The position numbers and the translations under genes are program-made. Below are positions 8,231 through 17,186 of a stretch of DNA of 64,000 bases, piece by piece. Below the pieces are notes generated by a model that saw only the letters and a program-made list of their open reading frames with translations, was not told the DNA's origin and made no database searches. Position 1 is the stretch's first letter; each line of letters starts with the position of its first letter. The DNA comes from an uncultured Vampirovibrio sp. (GTDB taxonomy: Bacteria > Cyanobacteriota > Vampirovibrionia > Gastranaerophilales > Gastranaerophilaceae): the NCBI GenBank assembly GCA_910583875.1, contig CAJTXT010000001.1, positions 62,001-126,000 on the forward strand, written 5' to 3'.

Positions 8231-9858
8231 TAATTTCTTTCCAAAATATTTATTGTATTTATATATTCATTGATAGGCAGTGTTTGAATTGGTTTATCTT
8301 TTCCCATATCATACACAACATATTTTAAATCAGACATATTTGTTACAATAGCAAGGTCTGAATTCGGAACAGGAGTAAAAGATTTTGAAAAACCATCAAC
8401 TGGTAATTTTACACTAGATACACTATTGGTGGATTTATTATAATTATAAACTGTATTATTTCCCGCGCAAAGAACATATACAGAATTATTATAAATAGTC
8501 ATATCTACAGGCTTTGCACCTACAGAAATATCTTTTATACTTGTTGAATATGTTTTAGCATTTGGAAGAAGTTCGCCTTCTTTTACATCTTCTTCCATAT
8601 CATCAAAATCAAATGAATAATAAATATCATTAGTCATTTCATCTGTACTTTGTCTTTTTGCTGCATCTTTCTCTTGTTTTTTACGATTTTTTTCCTTTTT
8701 TGTTTTTGTAACTTCATTATCTTGAAGCAAATCATAACTAACAATTCTAAGAGCAGGAGAAGTTCTTGCTATTAAAAACATAGTATTTCCGTCAAGAATT
8801 AATTTAGAAATATTGGGGTAATTCGTAATCAATTTATTTTCATATTCATTTTCTAAATCAAGTATATATATATTTGAAGTTTTTAAATCAGAATATGCAA
8901 TCTTTGTACCATCAGCTGATACTGAAAGTTTTTGAGGCGCACCAACTAATTGAATTTTTTCTTTTATCGACATAGACGCTAAATCAATCACAAATAAAGA
9001 TTCGTCATCAATACTTGCAACATACGCCTTGCCTCTTATATCATCTACAGCAATTTCAGAAGGAATTGCTGTTAAATCAATATTTTTTGAAACATATTCT
9101 TTATCAATATCTATAACATCTATATTTTTCTTACCTTTTGTAGCAGCTAATAAATATTTACCATTTAAAACAGGTTTTACATCTTTCATAACTCCTGATG
9201 TTTTTAAAGAATATAAAGGTTCAGATACTGTAGATGAAAATACCTGCAAATATTCAGTTTGAAAATTATTTACGAAAAATAATTTATTTTTCATAGCCGG
9301 TGGAACATTTTTATATTGGTTTGTATCTGTAATTCTTTTACCTGTCGGCAAAGGAGCTCTTTTTTTAGAAGAAACAAATGTAGCTGTCTTTGCACTTCCC
9401 ACTAACGGGATTTGAACATCTCCTAAAATTCCTGCCAAATTTTCTGGCAATACAAGGCCTCTCGGAACCATAATATCTTGTGGAAGAGAGCCTGTTTTAA
9501 GCTCAACTGGTAAATCAGGAATATTCCTTATAGTAAGTGTATTTGAATCAATTCTATAAACTTTAAGCAAGGAAATATTATTATTAAAAAGCACCATATC
9601 AGGCAAAGAATCCATACTTTGATTTGCCGGATATGTTTTAACTATTTTTAGAGTATCAACATTTTCACTATATGCAGGAAAGACAGGAAGGTACATTACA
9701 TCATTGTTATATACAACAATCCCGTCAACACGAACAGTAGGAACTTTTTTTTGAGATAAAAGAAATTCCTTAATCTCTTTTGGTAATTGAGCAGCCTGTA
9801 CCTGCATAGTTCCAAACAGTATAATTATTAAACTTATTACAAATGATTTTATTTTCAT
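8230..9858 (-). CDS. exported YncE-like beta-propeller protein
   Basis: An envelope protein of about 542 residues whose function is not known. The N-terminus MKIKSFVISLIIILFGTMQ is a clear signal peptide ending near AQA, which is why the ATG at 9858 is preferred over one 27 bp upstream that overlaps dnaJ. From about residue 190 onward there are repeated blades of the YVTN/YncE type (for example KAYVASIDDESLFVID and KIAYSDLKTSNIYILD). A Lys-rich linker near residues 385-405 interrupts the propeller. GGGG lies a few bases before the start. It is the gene immediately downstream of dnaJ. Confidence 0.75.
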   Translation of the reverse strand: MKIKSFVISLIIILFGTMQVQAAQLPKEIKEFLLSQKKVPTVRVDGIVVYNNDVMYLPVFPAYSENVDTLKIVKTYPANQSMDSLPDMVLFNNNISLLKVYRIDSNTLTIRNIPDLPVELKTGSLPQDIMVPRGLVLPENLAGILGDVQIPLVGSAKTATFVSSKKRAPLPTGKRITDTNQYKNVPPAMKNKLFFVNNFQTEYLQVFSSTVSEPLYSLKTSGVMKDVKPVLNGKYLLAATKGKKNIDVIDIDKEYVSKNIDLTAIPSEIAVDDIRGKAYVASIDDESLFVIDLASMSIKEKIQLVGAPQKLSVSADGTKIAYSDLKTSNIYILDLENEYENKLITNYPNISKLILDGNTMFLIARTSPALRIVSYDLLQDNEVTKTKKEKNRKKQEKDAAKRQSTDEMTNDIYYSFDFDDMEEDVKEGELLPNAKTYSTSIKDISVGAKPVDMTIYNNSVYVLCAGNNTVYNYNKSTNSVSSVKLPVDGFSKSFTPVPNSDLAIVTNMSDLKYVVYDMGKDKPIQTLPINEYINTINILERN

Positions 9859-9868
9859 ACATCCCCAA

Positions 9869-10990
9869 TTAATTATGAAGTACATTCTTCATTTTATCAA
9901 TGAATTTTGAAGAAGGCTTTTTGTTACAATTGATTTCAAATAATTTTTTATACAATTGTTTTTCTTCCGGTGTTAAATTTTGAGGAGTTTTAATTTTAAC
10001 TATAAAATTATGATTTCCTCTTTTTGAAGAATTACCAAGATGAGGTACACCGGCACCTTTTAATTGTAATATTTTATCTTGTTCAACACCTGCAGGAATT
10101 ACAAGTTCTTGTTTTCCGTCTAATGTATCAACTTCAATTGTATCGCCAAGCGCAGCTTGAGGGAATGATATATCTATTGTTGAATAGATATCAAAACCGT
10201 CACGTTTGAATTTTGCATGTTCTTTTACATAGATAACTACAATTAAATCACCTGTTCTACCGCCATTTTTACCGCAGTTACCTTCTTGAGCCAAACCTAT
10301 TCTTGAACCATTATTAACACCAGCTGGTATATTAATATGAAGAGTTCTTTCTACTTCCAATCTTCCATCGCCATGGCATTTTGGACAAGGATTAACATTT
10401 ATTTTACCTGTACCATTACATTTTGGGCAGGTTGTAATTTGTCTAAAATTACCTAAAGGTGTTTGTGTTACTTGCTGAACTCGTCCTGTACCGCCGCAAG
10501 TAGAGCAAGGTTCTGGTTTAGTACCCTTTTTAGCGCCTGTGCCATTACATTCATCACAAGTTTCGAGATGTGAAATTTTTACTTCTTTTTTTACGCCAAA
10601 TACAGCTTCTTCAAATTCAATTTGCAGATTAAGTCTTAAATCAGCACCATTTTGAGGACTATTTGGATTTGTTGCACGTTCCGAAAAACCAAAACCGCCA
10701 AAAAAGCTTTCAAAGATATCATTTAAGTCACCAAAACCACCATCAAATGGGCCGGAAGTATTAAACCCTGCATCTTTTAAACCATCTTCACCATATCTAT
10801 CATAAGTTGCACGTTTATTATCATCCATTAATGTTTCATAAGCTTTTCCAAGTTCTTTAAACTTTTCTTCAGCATCAGGCGCTTTATTTACATCTGGATG
10901 CCACTGCCTCGCTTTTTTTCTAAAGGCAGATTTTATTTCATCTTTTGTTGCATTTTTTTCTACACCTAATATTTCGTAAAAATCACTCAT
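9869..10990 (-). CDS. dnaJ: chaperone protein DnaJ
   Basis: Hsp40 co-chaperone that stimulates DnaK ATPase. The J domain is at residues 1-65 with HPD in RQWHPDVNK, followed by a Gly/Phe-rich segment (about 68-105). Four zinc-binding repeats follow: CDECNGTG, CSTCGGTG, CPKCNGTG and CPKCHGDG (the last with Asp for Gly). A C-terminal substrate domain completes it. The ATG at 10990 begins MSDFYEILGV, the standard DnaJ start; the frame runs 21 bp further to a TTG that I reject. It follows grpE on the same strand. dnaK is not in this window. Confidence 0.96.
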   Translation of the reverse strand: MSDFYEILGVEKNATKDEIKSAFRKKARQWHPDVNKAPDAEEKFKELGKAYETLMDDNKRATYDRYGEDGLKDAGFNTSGPFDGGFGDLNDIFESFFGGFGFSERATNPNSPQNGADLRLNLQIEFEEAVFGVKKEVKISHLETCDECNGTGAKKGTKPEPCSTCGGTGRVQQVTQTPLGNFRQITTCPKCNGTGKINVNPCPKCHGDGRLEVERTLHINIPAGVNNGSRIGLAQEGNCGKNGGRTGDLIVVIYVKEHAKFKRDGFDIYSTIDISFPQAALGDTIEVDTLDGKQELVIPAGVEQDKILQLKGAGVPHLGNSSKRGNHNFIVKIKTPQNLTPEEKQLYKKLFEINCNKKPSSKFIDKMKNVLHN

Positions 10991-11029
10991 ATTCTCTAAT
11001 CTCTCATTCAATTTGTGCTGTGTAAATTA

Positions 11030-11686
11030 TTATTTTACAGATACTGAAACCATTGCCGGTCTTAGGACTTTATCTCCCATTTTATATCCCTTTTGAAGTT
11101 CATTAATTACTGTTTCTTCTGGATATTCATCTGATTGTGTCTGCATTACAGCTTCATGCATATTTGGGTCAAAGGGTTTACCAACACAATCTATTTGTTC
11201 CAGCCCTAGTTTGGTTAAAGATTCTTTTAATTGTTTATCTAATACAAAGAAGGTTTCTTTCATTTTTTCTACTGTATCAATTTTTTCAACAACACCAAGG
11301 GCTCTGTCAAAGTTATCAACAACTTCTATAAGTTTTTTCATACATTCTTCTGCCCCATATTTCAATAGAGCTTCACGTTCTTGAGCTTGTCTTTTTCTAT
11401 AGTTTTCAAAATCGGCAGCAAGTCTTAAATATTGGTTATTTAGATTTTCTAAATCTTGCTTTAATTTTTCTGATTCAGAATCTACAGCTTCTTCTTTTTC
11501 TTCAACTACTGCATCAGTTTGAGCAGTTTCAGATGTTTCTTCTGTATTTTCTGTTTCTTCTACTATATTATTTTGTTCATTTTCATTAAATTCTTCGGTC
11601 ATAGTTTTATTATTATCTCCATTTTTATCTTTTTTATTTATAAAAGGATTACTCTTATTTAATTTATTTTCAAAAAAATTTTTCAT
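11030..11686 (-). CDS. grpE: nucleotide exchange factor GrpE
   Basis: Exchanges ADP on DnaK. 218 residues: an acidic, low-complexity N-terminus (to about residue 75), a long coiled coil (LKQDLENLNNQYLRLAADFENYRKR, abbreviated here by its ends), and the C-terminal beta domain with GKPFDPNMHEAVMQ and VLRPAMVSVS, both family hallmarks. A GAGGG ribosome-binding site sits close to the ATG. Transcribed ahead of dnaJ from the promoter at 11716-11743. Confidence 0.95.
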   Translation of the reverse strand: MKNFFENKLNKSNPFINKKDKNGDNNKTMTEEFNENEQNNIVEETENTEETSETAQTDAVVEEKEEAVDSESEKLKQDLENLNNQYLRLAADFENYRKRQAQEREALLKYGAEECMKKLIEVVDNFDRALGVVEKIDTVEKMKETFFVLDKQLKESLTKLGLEQIDCVGKPFDPNMHEAVMQTQSDEYPEETVINELQKGYKMGDKVLRPAMVSVSVK

Positions 11687-11715
11687 ATTCCCTCAAACTC
11701 TATCCCTATCTTTTA

Positions 11716-11743
11716 ATTATAGAATATCAATTTCTTTACTCAA
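11716..11743 (-). promoter_or_regulatory. promoter of grpE-dnaJ
   Basis: On the minus strand, -35 TTGAGT (11738-11743), a 16-bp spacer and a perfect -10 TATAAT (11716-11721), about 30 bp before the grpE ATG. It looks like a housekeeping promoter. No complete CIRCE heat-shock operator is present. Confidence 0.6.
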
Positions 11744-11786
11744 TAGTTATTAATTTTTTCTTAACTTTTTATTTAAATTTTAGCAC

Positions 11787-11814
11787 TTGTCGATAGTTAA
11801 AAATAGTTTATAAT
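11787..11814 (+). promoter_or_regulatory. promoter of the GNAT-like gene
   Basis: -35 TTGTCG (11787-11792), 16-bp spacer, -10 TATAAT (11809-11814). An AAAGGCG ribosome-binding site and the ATG at 11838 follow. Confidence 0.5.
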
Positions 11815-11837
11815 TATAGTATAAAGGCGAATTATTT

Positions 11838-12833
11838 ATGGCTAAAATAAAAAAAATAAGTTACCGAGATATTATCAATGTTAAAAAACTAATTTCAGTT
11901 GTTTGTAGTGATAATGTTATGAGCTATAGACGCCTATTTTTTCTTTCTGTTCCAATTACTTATATTCAGAATTTGATATATAGCGTACATTTAAGACGAT
12001 TACCTGAAACCTACGTTGCCTTTGATAATTCAAATAATTTAAAAGGAGTTATCAGTGTTAAAGCGCAGCATGGCAACCCATATAAATGGCAGATTAAACG
12101 ATTATTTTTAGATAAAAATTCACACGAAGAAGGCAAACAGCTTGTTGAATATATCATCGCAAAATTTGGTGCTAGAGGTGTTGATACGTTTTATGTGTCT
12201 GTTGACGATAACCAAAATGAACTTATTGATTTATTTATAAAAGGCTGCGGTTTTAGATTTTGTTCTACAGAGGCGCTTTGGTCTATTTCTAATGTAAATT
12301 TCATAGTTGATAACATTGATGAATCATTATTCAAGCCATTTAAATCCTCTGATAATCAAAAATCAGCAGATTTGTTTAATGATAACCTTATAACTCATTA
12401 CAAATATTCTTTATCAAAAGAAAAAGAAGAATTTGATGATAAATTAATTCAAGGTATTAATTCAGACCTAAATTTTAAATATATTCTTGAAGATAATTCA
12501 AAAAAAATAATTAAAGCTTTCATTGAGATTAAAACGATTGATAATAAAAACTATTTTATTGATACAATTGTTCCGCCTCTATACTCTGACTTATATGCAA
12601 TGATTTTATCTTTTGCAGTAAAGAAAATCCAAAAACGAAATAAAAAATCCAAGATATATATAAAAAACAGAAAATATTTGCAAGGTTCAGAACTATATGA
12701 AAACTTCTTTAAAGAAAATCGTTTTGAATTACTACAAAACAATGCGATTTTAGTTAGAGATTTCTTTAAAACAGTAAAAGAAGAATCACGCGGTTATAAT
12801 AATGCCGTAGTATTCAGCGGTTTTGAAATTTAG
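11838..12833 (+). CDS. GNAT-like acyltransferase fold protein
   Basis: 331 residues, cytosolic. The first half reads like a GNAT acetyltransferase: a beta-strand KGVISVKAQHG, then a strand/helix WQIKRLFLDKNSHEEGKQLVEYII, and a C-terminal strand GCGFRFCSTEALW. The second half may be a second, degenerate GNAT-like unit. The usual acetyl-CoA loop is not obvious, so activity is uncertain. Its stop overlaps that of the convergent radical SAM gene by three bases, with no terminator between the two. Confidence 0.5.
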   Translation: MAKIKKISYRDIINVKKLISVVCSDNVMSYRRLFFLSVPITYIQNLIYSVHLRRLPETYVAFDNSNNLKGVISVKAQHGNPYKWQIKRLFLDKNSHEEGKQLVEYIIAKFGARGVDTFYVSVDDNQNELIDLFIKGCGFRFCSTEALWSISNVNFIVDNIDESLFKPFKSSDNQKSADLFNDNLITHYKYSLSKEKEEFDDKLIQGINSDLNFKYILEDNSKKIIKAFIEIKTIDNKNYFIDTIVPPLYSDLYAMILSFAVKKIQKRNKKSKIYIKNRKYLQGSELYENFFKENRFELLQNNAILVRDFFKTVKEESRGYNNAVVFSGFEI

Positions 12834-13816
12834 GGATTTAATAAATATTTTGCTCTGTCACAAATTTCTAATCTATAAAAATTCATCTCTTGTGATTTTT
12901 TTTGAACATATCTAATTAAGTCTAAAATTCTTTCATCTGGTTTATCATTTCTATATTTATTCAGCCAGCTATTTTCAATATCAATAATTATAATTTTGAT
13001 ATTATTCTCTTTATTAAATTTCAGCCAATTATCTATTTCTTCTATATTATCATTAATTTCCGGAATTATAATATATTTACTAATTACACAAAAATCTCTT
13101 TTTTGGGCTTTAGAATATTTTTTTAAATTTTTACATACTGTATTAAATGCATCTGTCTGCTTTATTTTTTTATAAGTTTCTCTAGAGGAACTATCAATAG
13201 ATATAACAACGGACAACTGCCCTGTTGAAATACCTTTTGCTATTATTTTCGAATATTTTATACCGGAAGAAGGAACTCTTATGTCATAAAAACCATTCTT
13301 TAAAAATAATGAAATTAATTTATCAAATTCAGGAAGAATAGTAGGTTCACCGCCGCCGAAACCAAGCGCTCCGCCCCTTTTAATAATTCTCTTGTCAAAC
13401 ATATCCTTAATTATCGGATATATATTATATGTTTTTAATTGATTATATCGTTTCTTATCTTCTTCTGTATAACAATATGTACAATTGCAGTTGCATTTTG
13501 TAAAATGGTCAAAAACTATATTATCAATATAATCTATTTGAGGCCAGTAATGTTCTTCAAGAAAAACACATCCTCTGCATCCGGGAACCGTCTGCCCTGA
13601 TTTTTGAATTTTTCTGTATTCATTTTTAATTCTAAAAAATTCATCCCAGTCTATTTTTTCGCCGTGATAATCTTCAAAAATCATTGAATTTCCACCACCG
13701 GGAGCACTCATATAACAGCATAATTTTACATTAGAACCGTAAACACCGTTATCAAAACAAACACCTGATTCTAACCATTTACAGCTTATATACTTTTCTT
13801 GTTTTATCTCGTTCAT
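12830..13816 (-). CDS. radical SAM protein with Cys-rich N-terminal domain
   Basis: 328 residues. The radical SAM 4Fe-4S motif is CNCNCTYC (a CxxxCxxC within KCNCNCTYCYTEE, near residue 110), followed by the GGGEPT glycine motif that binds SAM. Before the core, residues 1-85 hold further Cys (CKWLESGVC, KLCCYM, CRGCVF) that look like a SPASM-type auxiliary cluster placed on the N-terminal side. Third gene of an operon with a GGDEF protein and another radical SAM protein (gap 6 bp). The substrate is unknown. Confidence 0.75.
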   Translation of the reverse strand: MNEIKQEKYISCKWLESGVCFDNGVYGSNVKLCCYMSAPGGGNSMIFEDYHGEKIDWDEFFRIKNEYRKIQKSGQTVPGCRGCVFLEEHYWPQIDYIDNIVFDHFTKCNCNCTYCYTEEDKKRYNQLKTYNIYPIIKDMFDKRIIKRGGALGFGGGEPTILPEFDKLISLFLKNGFYDIRVPSSGIKYSKIIAKGISTGQLSVVISIDSSSRETYKKIKQTDAFNTVCKNLKKYSKAQKRDFCVISKYIIIPEINDNIEEIDNWLKFNKENNIKIIIIDIENSWLNKYRNDKPDERILDLIRYVQKKSQEMNFYRLEICDRAKYLLNP

Positions 13817-13822
13817 AAAACC

Positions 13823-14797
13823 CTACTTAAAATTACAATTTAAAAGTCTGCAATTCATTGTACATTTTAAAATATGTTCTCTAACTTCATCTGCTTCTTT
13901 ACTATACCATAAATCTTGAGGCAGATTATTTTTTAGATTACCAATCGGTTTCATACAAAAACATATTCTGCAATTTCCGTAAGGGTCAATTGCAAAATTA
14001 TTTTCGCCTACTGAGCAAGGAAGTGTTTGAATTTCTTCAGGTGTATCTATCAATAGTTTAAATGCTTTTAATTGACTGTACCCATTACAAATAGGATAAC
14101 CCTCATTTTTTAATTCAATCATTTCATCAATTGCTTTTAATGCAGCTGTTTTAATATCTGTACCATATATTTGTTTATCAGTATCAACAGCTGTAGAAAA
14201 AGCATCTCCGTTATCCATTAACTGGTAACTAACACTAATACCTTCTACCTTGCAGAATTCAGCAATTGGTCTAAGTTCTGAAAGATTAGAAGGCATTACA
14301 ACTGTTGATAGAAATATATTCTTCCACTTATGTCCTGTTCTGTATTTATTCATATAATTAAGATTTTGTATAGAATCCATTGTTCTTTGAAAAGCATCAT
14401 CTCTTCCTCTTGAAATATTATGTATTTGAGGATTTTGAACAGAATTTAAAGAAAATGTAATATTAGTAAAAGCTGAGTGTAAAACTTTATCTAATTTATC
14501 AGGTAAAGCCAAGCCATTTGTAACTATATTAACAGTATCACCCAAATCTGAAGCATATTGAGCCATTTCAAATACATCATCTCTAAGAAAAGGTTCACCG
14601 CCTGAAATAATAAATTGATAATTACCCATCCAATTATGCAGATTAAAAAGAATTTTTTTCCATTCATCAATAGTTAATTCTTCCTGCATAACAGAAGCGG
14701 GGGTTTTCCATCCGTTACAAGTTATACAACGAGATTGGCATCTTTCCGTATTATTAAATGAAAAAGAAACTGGTTTTTTATCTCGTGCCATTACCAT
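13823..14797 (-). CDS. radical SAM protein with C-terminal SPASM-like domain
   Basis: 324 residues. The core motif CQSRCITC (residues about 20-27) is followed by SGGEPF. The C-terminal part has the Cys pattern of a SPASM/twitch auxiliary cluster: CSVGENNFAIDPYGNCRICFC, then GNLKNN, then CTMNCRLLNC at the end. Such enzymes modify peptides, sugars or cofactors; no precursor peptide is adjacent. It starts 2 bp after the GGDEF gene stop and lies 6 bp before the next radical SAM gene. Confidence 0.8.
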   Translation of the reverse strand: MVMARDKKPVSFSFNNTERCQSRCITCNGWKTPASVMQEELTIDEWKKILFNLHNWMGNYQFIISGGEPFLRDDVFEMAQYASDLGDTVNIVTNGLALPDKLDKVLHSAFTNITFSLNSVQNPQIHNISRGRDDAFQRTMDSIQNLNYMNKYRTGHKWKNIFLSTVVMPSNLSELRPIAEFCKVEGISVSYQLMDNGDAFSTAVDTDKQIYGTDIKTAALKAIDEMIELKNEGYPICNGYSQLKAFKLLIDTPEEIQTLPCSVGENNFAIDPYGNCRICFCMKPIGNLKNNLPQDLWYSKEADEVREHILKCTMNCRLLNCNFK

Positions 14798-14799
14798 TA

Positions 14800-15678
14800 T
14801 TAATAATCCAAATTAACTTGAGAGAATAATACAATTTTATTTTTTCCGCGTTTCTTTGCATTATATAAAGCATGTTCAGCGTATCTGATTAAAGAATTAG
14901 CATTTTCTTCAACATTGTCCATGTAAGGGAATGAAGAAATACCACCTGATACTTTTACAGGATGTCTTTCATCTTCACCTGCTGGAATAAATGACATTTT
15001 TTCCACATCACGTCTAAATCTTTCTGCAAAAATAAAGGCATTTTCTTCACTTGTATCAGGAAGAACAACCATAAATTCTTCATCACCGTATCTTGTTACA
15101 ACATCTTCTTTTCTTGCAAGATTAGAAAGCATTTCTGCAATTCGTTTAAGAAGAACATCTCCCCATTCATAACCATACATATCATTAACAACCTTAAAGA
15201 AATCAAGGTCAAATAGAATACAAGATACAGTTGATTTATATCTTTTTGCTCTAGACATTTCTGATTCTAATCTTTCAAGTAAAAATTTACGATTATGCAA
15301 ACCGGTTAATTCATCAGTTGTAGAAATATTGCCAATTTTGTCTTTTAAATCTTTAATTTTAATTAAATTTTTAAGTCTTACAGCAAGTTCATATTCTGAA
15401 AGAGGATTAATAATAAAATCATAAGCTTCACCTCTAATTGTAATATTATTTGGAACATTATCAGCAACCACTAAAACAGGAACAGGGAATTTCATTACCA
15501 TAGATAATTCTTTTAATTTATCTAATGGCATATCTATAACAGCAACTGCAGCATCAGTCGAATCTATATCTTTTAATTCATCCGCTGATTTAACTACTAT
15601 CTCCATATCAATTAGATTTCTGCATAAATCTACAAGTATAGAATTTTTTTCATATGTATAAATAATTAAATTGCTCAT
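14800..15678 (-). CDS. response-regulator-like GGDEF protein with a GDEEF active site
   Basis: Putative diguanylate cyclase, about 292 residues. Residues 1-105 look like a receiver-type fold without an obvious phosphoacceptor pocket. The GGDEF domain begins TTDELTGLHNR (120-130), and DLDFFKVVND is intact. The catalytic loop is RYGDEEF (196-202), that is GDEEF instead of GGDEF/GGEEF, so cyclase activity is doubtful. The inhibitory RxxD site (RKED, 189-192) is kept at the correct spacing. The ATG at 15678 has AAAGGG upstream; a TTG three bases earlier is rejected. First gene of an operon with two radical SAM genes. Confidence 0.85.
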   Translation of the reverse strand: MSNLIIYTYEKNSILVDLCRNLIDMEIVVKSADELKDIDSTDAAVAVIDMPLDKLKELSMVMKFPVPVLVVADNVPNNITIRGEAYDFIINPLSEYELAVRLKNLIKIKDLKDKIGNISTTDELTGLHNRKFLLERLESEMSRAKRYKSTVSCILFDLDFFKVVNDMYGYEWGDVLLKRIAEMLSNLARKEDVVTRYGDEEFMVVLPDTSEENAFIFAERFRRDVEKMSFIPAGEDERHPVKVSGGISSFPYMDNVEENANSLIRYAEHALYNAKKRGKNKIVLFSQVNLDY

Positions 15679-15737
15679 CAAAATACCCTTTCCGTTTGTT
15701 TTTATTCTAACAAATTTTTACAAAAAGTTAAAGTTAT

Positions 15738-15851
15738 TTGTGAAAAATAGAAAACGAGATGGGGATATTACTTCTCGTCCTGTGTTTTCGCGGTACCTAA
15801 AAACAATGGACTTCGAAGTAATATCCCCATCTCGTTTTCTATTTTTCACAA
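15738..15851 (-). ncRNA. long hairpin element, copy 1 (candidate structured RNA)
   Basis: Perfect 37-bp inverted repeat (15738-15774 and 15815-15851) around a 40-nt tip (15775-15814). Read on the minus strand, the tip is almost identical to that of copy 2 (34447-34486), 37 of 40 positions. The tip folds as GTCC/GGAC, a 2x2 internal loop AT/CA, TGTTTT/AAAACA and an 11-nt loop TAGGTACCGCG. The minus-strand orientation places it upstream of the GGDEF operon, and it also lies in the divergent gap before the serine hydrolase gene. No coding frame inside is credible. Not a family I recognise. Confidence 0.7.
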
Positions 15852-15938
15852 GCTTACTCATCTATTTGTTGCATATTTTAACAAAATTGCCGCACTTCTG
15901 ATTTCTTCATATAATATTTAATAAAGGGAGGAATAAAA

Positions 15939-17096
15939 GTGCCGAGACCTAATTACAACAGAGCGGTTGAAACTGATTTATACACATCTATGTATGAACA
16001 ATATTATTTTAAAAATACTCCCGTAAGAAAAGTAAAACCAATAAAAAGAAAGAAAAAACAACAGAAGAAATCACAATTAGCTAAAATTATTACATATATT
16101 TTTTCAGCAATAATGTTGTTTTATGTTTTTCCTTTTTCTTTTAGAACATTTATAGCTGATGTATTTCCTGCAAATACAAAAAACGCTTTAAAAATTGATT
16201 ATTATAATCTTTTATATCCAACACATAATTATTTATATAAAAACTTATTTTTAGGTAAACATATAATAAAAGAAACTCAATATAAAAAACCTATAATGTT
16301 TGATATTGAAGAATCTTATGAAAGAACAGGGCTTAAAAATAACTTATTAGCACTTTCAGAAGAATATAAACGAATAAAACCTGCCGTATATGTATGGGAA
16401 TATGACGGTAAAAGTTATGTAAACATCAATGCAGATGAAGCATATCCCGCAGCTAGTATTATTAAGGTTCCTGTATTAATAGAAATGTTTAGAGAAATTG
16501 AAAATGGTAAGTTTTCACTAGACGATACAATGATATTAGAAGATTACTATAGAGCTTCTGGTTCAGGAAAACTTCAATATTCACAAGGCGGTATTGCTCA
16601 TTCTATGGATTATTTAGCAAGAATTATGATAGAAAATTCTGATAATTCTTCTACAAATATGATTATGGCAAAAATGGGCGGTATGCCGGCTGTAAACAGA
16701 GCAATGAATAGATGGGGATTAAAAACAACAAGAGTAAACACCTGGCTGCCGGATTTAGAAGGTACAAATGTTACAACAGCCAGAGAAATGGCTAAAATGT
16801 TTTATAATTTAGACACATCAACTATGCTGTCAAGTGAATCAAAACGTCGTATTGGCGACTATTTGGGGCACGTTAAAAACAACAGATTATTACAAGCAGG
16901 CTTACCAAAAGATGCTATTCTTCTTCATAAAACAGGTGATATTGGTTTTATGCTTGGTGATGCAGGCATTGTAAAAACTCCAAATGGTAAAAAATACATT
17001 GTTGTTATATTAGCTAAAAGACCTTACAATAATTTCCAAGGTAAAGAATTTATAGTTAAAGCTTCTAAAATAATATATAATAATATTTCTATATAA
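15939..17096 (+). CDS. membrane-anchored serine hydrolase, class A beta-lactamase fold
   Basis: 385 residues. A basic cytoplasmic tail (1-46) is followed by one membrane segment (about 47-67) and an external catalytic domain. The three active-site motifs of penicillin-interacting serine enzymes are present: SIIK (Ser173, Lys176), SDN (234-236) and KTG (331-333). The omega-loop region reads LPDLEGTNVTT and is shortened, so a Glu166/Asn170 pair as in true class A beta-lactamases is not clearly there. It may be a peptidoglycan hydrolase or transpeptidase-like enzyme, not a resistance enzyme. The GTG start is supported by GGGAGGA seven bases upstream. Confidence 0.75.
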   Translation: MPRPNYNRAVETDLYTSMYEQYYFKNTPVRKVKPIKRKKKQQKKSQLAKIITYIFSAIMLFYVFPFSFRTFIADVFPANTKNALKIDYYNLLYPTHNYLYKNLFLGKHIIKETQYKKPIMFDIEESYERTGLKNNLLALSEEYKRIKPAVYVWEYDGKSYVNINADEAYPAASIIKVPVLIEMFREIENGKFSLDDTMILEDYYRASGSGKLQYSQGGIAHSMDYLARIMIENSDNSSTNMIMAKMGGMPAVNRAMNRWGLKTTRVNTWLPDLEGTNVTTAREMAKMFYNLDTSTMLSSESKRRIGDYLGHVKNNRLLQAGLPKDAILLHKTGDIGFMLGDAGIVKTPNGKKYIVVILAKRPYNNFQGKEFIVKASKIIYNNISI

Positions 17097-17186
17097 TAAG
17101 TTTTGTATCTGTATATTACTAATATTGTAGAACAACATAAGATTTTTTAGTTTTTTTGTTATAATCGTTTTAGGAATATTTATTTA

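Noticed and set aside
11781..11800. CIRCE heat-shock operator upstream of grpE
   Set aside because: Only the left half TTAGCACT is present; the partner half nine bases later is missing.
15738..15851. Hairpin element as a sequencing-adapter or fold-back artefact
   Set aside because: The arms of copy 2 carry a mismatch and two G-T pairs, the tip differs between copies in a compensating way, and the arms are only 37-40 bp; a fold-back artefact would have exact, much longer arms and an identical tip.
15738..15851. Hairpin element as an integron attC site or an invertible promoter
   Set aside because: attC sites keep their ends and vary in the loop, the opposite of what is seen; a 40-bp segment is too short for a normal invertase target and has no promoter inside.
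15671..15901. Open reading frame of 76 codons running through hairpin element copy 1
   Set aside because: It reads through the inverted repeat and the 5' end of a gene on the other strand, has no ribosome-binding site and no family resemblance; the frame is a by-product of AT-rich sequence.
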